Source of the DNA: CAIUGU01 sp031398625
GTDB taxonomy: Bacteria > Pseudomonadota > Gammaproteobacteria > Steroidobacterales > Steroidobacteraceae
Assembly (NCBI GenBank): GCA_031398625.1
Contig: JANNNQ010000392.1
Coordinates: 1 to 16,025, forward strand
Direction of reading: 5' to 3'
DNA: 16,025 nt
Shown: positions 14,396 to 16,025 of the stretch, in pieces
How positions within the stretch are numbered: the stretch's first letter is position 1
Layout of the letters: every line of letters begins with the position of its first letter
Made by a program: the position numbers and the translations under genes
Notes under the pieces: model-generated
What the model saw: the letters and a program-made list of their open reading frames with translations, nothing else
Database searches by the model: none
What the model was told of the DNA's origin: nothing

Positions 14396-15226
14396 ATGAC
14401 AGACGGCATCAAAGATCCACTCCTCTCCGCGTTCAGGCACCTACTGCGCCCACTGGTACGGATTCTGCTTCGACAAGGCATTGCTTTCGGCGAGTTCGCC
14501 GACGTCGTTAAGTATGTCTACGTCGAGATCGCGCAAAACGAATTCAACCTTGTCAACAGAAAGCAGACAGATTCACGGGTAGCTATCCTCACTGGCCTAA
14601 CGCGCAAAGAGGTTCACCGATTACGGGTGTATGGGCCTTCCTTTGGTACTGGAAGCAACCTCAACAGGGTTGCTCGCGTACTCCAAGGATGGACTCAAGA
14701 CCCCGAGTTCGTAGGTCCGTATGGGGTTCCCCTCGAAATCCCGTTCTATTCAGATCAGGGCCTCAGCTTCTCTGAGCTAGTTCGTAAGCATAGTGGCGAC
14801 ATGCCTCCAAGAGCGATCTTGGACGAACTGGTTCGCGTTAAGGCTGTGATTGAAACACCCGATGGGTATGTACGACTTCTCAACCGTACATATCTTCCTT
14901 CTCCACTTGATCCAGCCGGTCTCGAGAGACTTGGAAACGTCGTTCACTACTTCGTAGACACCGTTGATCACAACCTCCGTAAGAAGGCACAGGGAACTGG
15001 ACGATTCGAAAGATATGCCTTGACGTTAGAAGGCATATCCCCCGCTGACTTTCCTGCATTCGACAAATTGATTCGTGAGAAGGGTCAAGAGCTGCTTGAG
15101 CTCTTGGATAACTGGTTAACCAGTCACGAGATCAAGGGTGGCCACAAGCTACCGCCCAACAAATCCATCAAGACCGGCGTGGGCATTTTCCATTTCATGG
15201 AAAACGAAGCTGACCGGGACGATTAA
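14396..15226 (+). CDS. DUF6502 family protein (function unknown)
   Basis: A 276-aa soluble, mostly helical protein without signal peptide or membrane segment. I place it in the DUF6502 family from memory, by the N-terminal block LLSAFRHLLRPLVRILLRQG, FGEFADVVKYVYVEIAQNEF, and the NRKQTDSRVAILTGLTRKEV stretch that looks like a helix-turn-helix (DSRVAILTGLTRKEVHRLR). A second part has GWTQDPEFVGPYGVPLEIPF and a PPRAILDELVRVKAVIETPDGYVRLL winged-helix-like segment (in two blocks). A DNA-binding or regulatory role is inference only. Codon choice is markedly more AT-rich than in the genes to its left. Two in-frame starts exist: ATG 14345 (17 residues longer, GAG nine bases upstream) and ATG 14396, which matches the expected start of the conserved region. 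It is followed after 20 bp by the repeat-protein gene, suggesting one transcript. Confidence 0.75.
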   Translation: MTDGIKDPLLSAFRHLLRPLVRILLRQGIAFGEFADVVKYVYVEIAQNEFNLVNRKQTDSRVAILTGLTRKEVHRLRVYGPSFGTGSNLNRVARVLQGWTQDPEFVGPYGVPLEIPFYSDQGLSFSELVRKHSGDMPPRAILDELVRVKAVIETPDGYVRLLNRTYLPSPLDPAGLERLGNVVHYFVDTVDHNLRKKAQGTGRFERYALTLEGISPADFPAFDKLIREKGQELLELLDNWLTSHEIKGGHKLPPNKSIKTGVGIFHFMENEADRDD

Positions 15227-15246
15227 CCAAGAAAAAGCAGTCTCAG

Positions 15247-16025
15247 ATGAAGAAAAGCACAATGCACTCTTGGATCGGAATGGCATCACTTATTGCTGTG
15301 AACTCGCTTGCATCAAGCGCCTTTTCATCGTCGATTTGGGAAACGGATTTTCTGAACCAAAGCTTTTCGTCGGCTCAGCTACCCAGTAACCCGCACGCAC
15401 CAACCGACATAACTTCGGTACATCCAGTCGCGATTGGATCTATCGAGGCGATTTACGTGCCCACAAATCGAATTATTGTCGCTGGCCAAACAGTTGTAAT
15501 GGAAGGTCAGAGCATTGATGACTTCAAGTTGGGCGACTATGTATGGGTTGAGGGGGTTGCAACACCAAGTGAAATTGATTCGGCAACTGTTCACATACTT
15601 GGCGCCAACTACGTTGATGGATCCTCGCTGGTGTTCGTAGAAGGATTTGTCGACAGCGCTGCCCCAGAACTCGCGCAAGCAACAGTTGGTGGCATAAGAA
15701 TCGATTTTTCCGCCGCGCTATCACGGTCGTTGCAGGCCCCGGATCTAGTCACGACAGGCGCTTACGTTCGATCACTAGGTATCCAGCTTTCTAATGGAAC
15801 GGCCATTGCCGCCGATCTCCAAGTATTGAATGTACAAACAAGCGCCATCGACGAGCGACAAAAAGCGCCGACTTTTTCCAGGAGCATCAAAGCCATCGTC
15901 GGTGGTGACCGCAGTGCCAAGGCCATCATCGGTGGCGATCGCAGTGCCAAGGCCATCATCGGGGGCGATCGCAGTGCCAAGGCCATCATTGGCGGGGACC
16001 GCAGTGCCAAGGCCATCATCGGTGG
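15247..16025 (+). CDS. Secreted DUF5666-like protein with C-terminal decapeptide repeats (partial)
   Basis: The frame opens at ATG 15247 and is still open at the right edge (259 residues plus two bases). Residues 1-27 look like a Sec signal peptide: MKK, a hydrophobic stretch around WIGMASLIAV, and an Ala/Ser-rich end near SSAFS. Residues about 60-195 are beta-rich with repeated small modules, such as IGSIEAIYVPTNRIIVAGQ (62-80), LGDYVWVEG (95-103), SSLVFVEGFVD (126-136) and VGGIRIDF (147-154). They resemble DUF5666 beta-barrel modules by memory, not by search. From residue 215 the sequence is tandem KAI(I/V)GGDRSA units. The codon style matches the preceding DUF6502-type gene. No good ribosome binding site is visible in the 20-bp gap, which may mean coupling to that gene. 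Function unknown; a cell-surface or extracellular role is inferred. Confidence 0.75.
   Translation, partial: MKKSTMHSWIGMASLIAVNSLASSAFSSSIWETDFLNQSFSSAQLPSNPHAPTDITSVHPVAIGSIEAIYVPTNRIIVAGQTVVMEGQSIDDFKLGDYVWVEGVATPSEIDSATVHILGANYVDGSSLVFVEGFVDSAAPELAQATVGGIRIDFSAALSRSLQAPDLVTTGAYVRSLGIQLSNGTAIAADLQVLNVQTSAIDERQKAPTFSRSIKAIVGGDRSAKAIIGGDRSAKAIIGGDRSAKAIIGGDRSAKAIIG
15889..16025 (+). repeat. Tandem 30-bp coding repeats (KAIIGGDRSA units)
   Basis: Four full 30-bp units (15889-15918, 15919-15948, 15949-15978, 15979-16008) and the start of a fifth run into the window edge. Each encodes KAI(I/V)GGDRSA; only the first has Val. The units differ mainly at third codon positions (Gly and Asp codons vary), so the peptide is better conserved than the DNA. 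There are no spacers, so this is not a CRISPR array. Confidence 0.95.

Noticed and set aside
15762..16019. Minus-strand frame with MMALALRSPP repeats
   Set aside because: It is the antisense shadow of the plus-strand KAIIGGDRSA repeats. Silent third-position changes on the plus strand show which strand is under selection.
15889..16025. CRISPR array
   Set aside because: The 30-bp units follow each other directly with no variable spacers, and they keep the reading frame of the upstream gene.
15889..16025. RTX-type calcium-binding nonapeptide repeats
   Set aside because: The unit is ten residues, KAIIGGDRSA, and lacks the GGxGxDxUx pattern.

Overview
The window looks like the chromosome of a GC-rich gammaproteobacterium. 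The gene order gyrA | mtaD-like - ubiG - mupP - (rmuC - squalene/phytoene synthase-like) - yciK resembles the gyrA-mtnA-mtaD-ubiG-mupP-yciK neighbourhood of Pseudomonas. The trpS - scpA - scpB - rluB run and the yciB - yciI - bolA - ppiC run are also typical of gammaproteobacteria of the Xanthomonadales / Nevskiales / Steroidobacter kind. I cannot name a species from the sequence alone.

Layout. Positions 1-1054 (minus) hold the N-terminal 351 residues of DNA gyrase subunit A, which runs off the left edge. A divergent 207-bp gap leads to a plus-strand operon at 1262-6886: a degenerate MTA/SAH deaminase-like protein, UbiG, MupP/Gph, RmuC, a squalene/phytoene synthase-family protein and YciK. 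The first four are joined by 4-bp stop/start overlaps. YciK ends exactly where the convergent rluB ends, and the two stop codons abut as TGATCA. The minus-strand operon then reads right to left as trpS (TTG start), scpA, scpB, rluB, with yciO upstream at 11012-11632. Divergent from yciO is a plus-strand run: yciB, yciI, bolA, and a PpiC-type peptidyl-prolyl isomerase lipoprotein. It is closed by a strong intrinsic terminator at 13832-13874.

After the terminator come about 500 bp without a convincing gene but with several inverted repeats. Base composition and codon choice then become visibly more AT-rich. Two genes follow: a DUF6502-family protein, and 20 bp downstream a probably secreted DUF5666-like protein. 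The latter ends, at the window edge, in perfect tandem decapeptide repeats (KAIIGGDRSA). This pair is the most accessory-looking and least understood part of the window.

Housekeeping logic: DNA topology and chromosome organisation (GyrA, ScpA, ScpB, RmuC), quinone biosynthesis (UbiG), cell-wall recycling and envelope (MupP, YciB, the PpiC lipoprotein) and translation (TrpRS, RluB-like). The main surprise in the core region is that three members of enzyme families lack catalytic residues the families depend on: the MtaD-like protein (metal ligands), the RluB-like protein (catalytic Asp and its surrounding motif) and the squalene/phytoene synthase-like protein (both Asp-rich motifs). All three have intact reading frames, so they look like retained pseudoenzymes rather than decaying genes.
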